From Bacillota bacterium (GTDB taxonomy: Bacteria; Bacillota; Clostridia; Acetivibrionales; DTU013), in assembly GCA_023435305.1 (NCBI GenBank), contig JAEYRV010000024.1, forward strand, positions 1 to 64,000: a stretch of 64,000 nt of DNA, read 5' to 3'. Of the stretch, positions 63,370-64,000 are shown one piece after another. Below the pieces are notes generated by a model. That model did no database searches, was not told the origin of the DNA, and saw only the letters and a program-made list of their open reading frames with translations. The first letter of the stretch is position 1. Every line of letters starts with the position of its first letter. Position numbers and translations under genes: made by a program.

Positions 63370-64000
63370 ATGACTAGTCAAAAAATCAAATTCGGCCTGG
63401 TTGGATGCGGAAGGATATCCAGCCGGCATATCGCAGCGATGGCTGCATTCCGTGAAAACGCAGTTTTGACATGTGTATGCGACCTCATCGCCGACAGAGC
63501 GGCGGTAAAAGCCGCCGAATATATAAGGGAAGCGTCCTGCAGAGGCAAAGGAAGTATAATGAAGCCGCGGATATATCTGAATCTGGACGATATGCTGGAG
63601 AATGAGGATATTGATGTGCTTTCCATCTGCACGCCTAGCGGGCTGCATCCCATACATGGTATAAAGGCGGCCGGAAAGCACATCCATGTATTGACTGAAA
63701 AGCCAATGGGTATCGATTTGCCATCCGCCGACAAACTGATAAAGGCATGTGAGGAAAACAAGGTCCGGCTGTTTGTAATGATGCAAAACAGACTCAACAG
63801 TACCGTCCGGTTACTGAAGCGTTCAATGGATAAAGGCCGTTTCGGCAGGATCCACATGCTTTTGTCCAACGTTCTGTGGCAGCGGCCCCAAAGCTATTAT
63901 GATCAGGCACCCTGGAGGGGCACATGGGAAATGGACGGGGGAGCCTTCTGCAATCAGGCGATACATTATGTCGACATGCTGCAATGGCTTGGAGGTCCTG
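63370..64000 (+). CDS. Gfo/Idh/MocA-family sugar dehydrogenase (WbpB/WlbA-like), 3' end beyond window
   Basis: The frame starts at ATG 63370 and is open to the window edge, giving 210 residues. The N-terminal Rossmann fold has IKFGLVGCGRISSRHIAAMA (GxGRI-x3-H), then VLTCVCDLIADRAA, LSICTPSGLHPIHGIKAAGK and VLTEKPMGIDLPSADKLI with the EKP motif. Toward the end, DGGAFCNQAIHYVDMLQWLG places the catalytic histidine. It is closest in pattern to WlbA/WbpB, which oxidise C3 of UDP-GlcNAcA and supply the 3-keto substrate for the aminotransferase/acetyltransferase pair at 58098 and 59298. The 212 bp before it contain no gene. Confidence 0.88.
   Translation, partial: MTSQKIKFGLVGCGRISSRHIAAMAAFRENAVLTCVCDLIADRAAVKAAEYIREASCRGKGSIMKPRIYLNLDDMLENEDIDVLSICTPSGLHPIHGIKAAGKHIHVLTEKPMGIDLPSADKLIKACEENKVRLFVMMQNRLNSTVRLLKRSMDKGRFGRIHMLLSNVLWQRPQSYYDQAPWRGTWEMDGGAFCNQAIHYVDMLQWLGGP

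Overview
The window looks like part of the chromosome of an anaerobic, spore-forming, polysaccharide-degrading Clostridia (Ruminiclostridium/Acetivibrio-like; inferred from content, not from a search). Signs are a sporulation sigma-H gene in its usual rlmB-sigH-tRNA setting, cohesin-plus-dockerin proteins, a spore photoproduct lyase remnant, a SpoVS-like gene, a GPT-type collagen-like protein, and moderate to low G+C that falls further in the island.

Layout. 1-13.4 kb is mixed chromosome: the end of an ABC permease operon, an RNase H gene with a structured leader, a MITE-like element, decayed genes, a hydrolase, a BspA-type LRR lipoprotein, and two large secreted proteins (metallophosphoesterase; GH43-like propeller) that each end in cohesin + dockerin. 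13.9-42.5 kb is a tRNA-Thr accretion island. The 3' half of a tRNA-Thr gene recurs at 13884, 19544 and 24083, all in the orientation of the intact tRNA-Thr at 42517-42592. The newest unit (about 24.08-42.52 kb, AT-rich) carries a tyrosine integrase and excisionase beside its att site, a second tyrosine recombinase beside a large inverted repeat, a TniB/ExeA-like ATPase, an RNase H-ParB fusion, a SpoVS-like gene, and an HUH Rep-SF1 helicase fusion with a probable antisense RNA and attenuator. Its cargo is an SfsA-like nuclease, an M.PvuII-like restriction-modification locus with C-boxes, and a tightly coupled operon of GNAT, ASCH, RuBisCO-like and membrane proteins. The older units carry an ABC-ATPase/PD-(D/E)xK nuclease pair, an ECF sigma/DUF4367 pair and secreted proteins.

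42.5-47 kb is conserved chromosome read leftwards: lplA, mrnC, rlmB (with an odd 13x octapeptide repeat), sigH, tRNA-Gly, tRNA-Thr. 47.3-64 kb is a surface-glycan locus: dTDP-glucose genes, two 3-aminotransferases, hexapeptide acyltransferases, four sugar-transfer or sugar-modifying groups around a Thr-rich collagen-like protein, a GH2 beta-galactosidase, and the start of a Gfo/Idh/MocA dehydrogenase. I infer glycosylation of a spore-surface collagen-like protein, by analogy with BclA.

The best candidates for something undescribed are the RuBisCO-like/ASCH/GNAT/membrane operon (38.8-42.4 kb), the RNase H-ParB + ATPase + Rep-helicase module (28.8-33.4 kb), and the ATPase-nuclease pair (19.8-21.4 kb).
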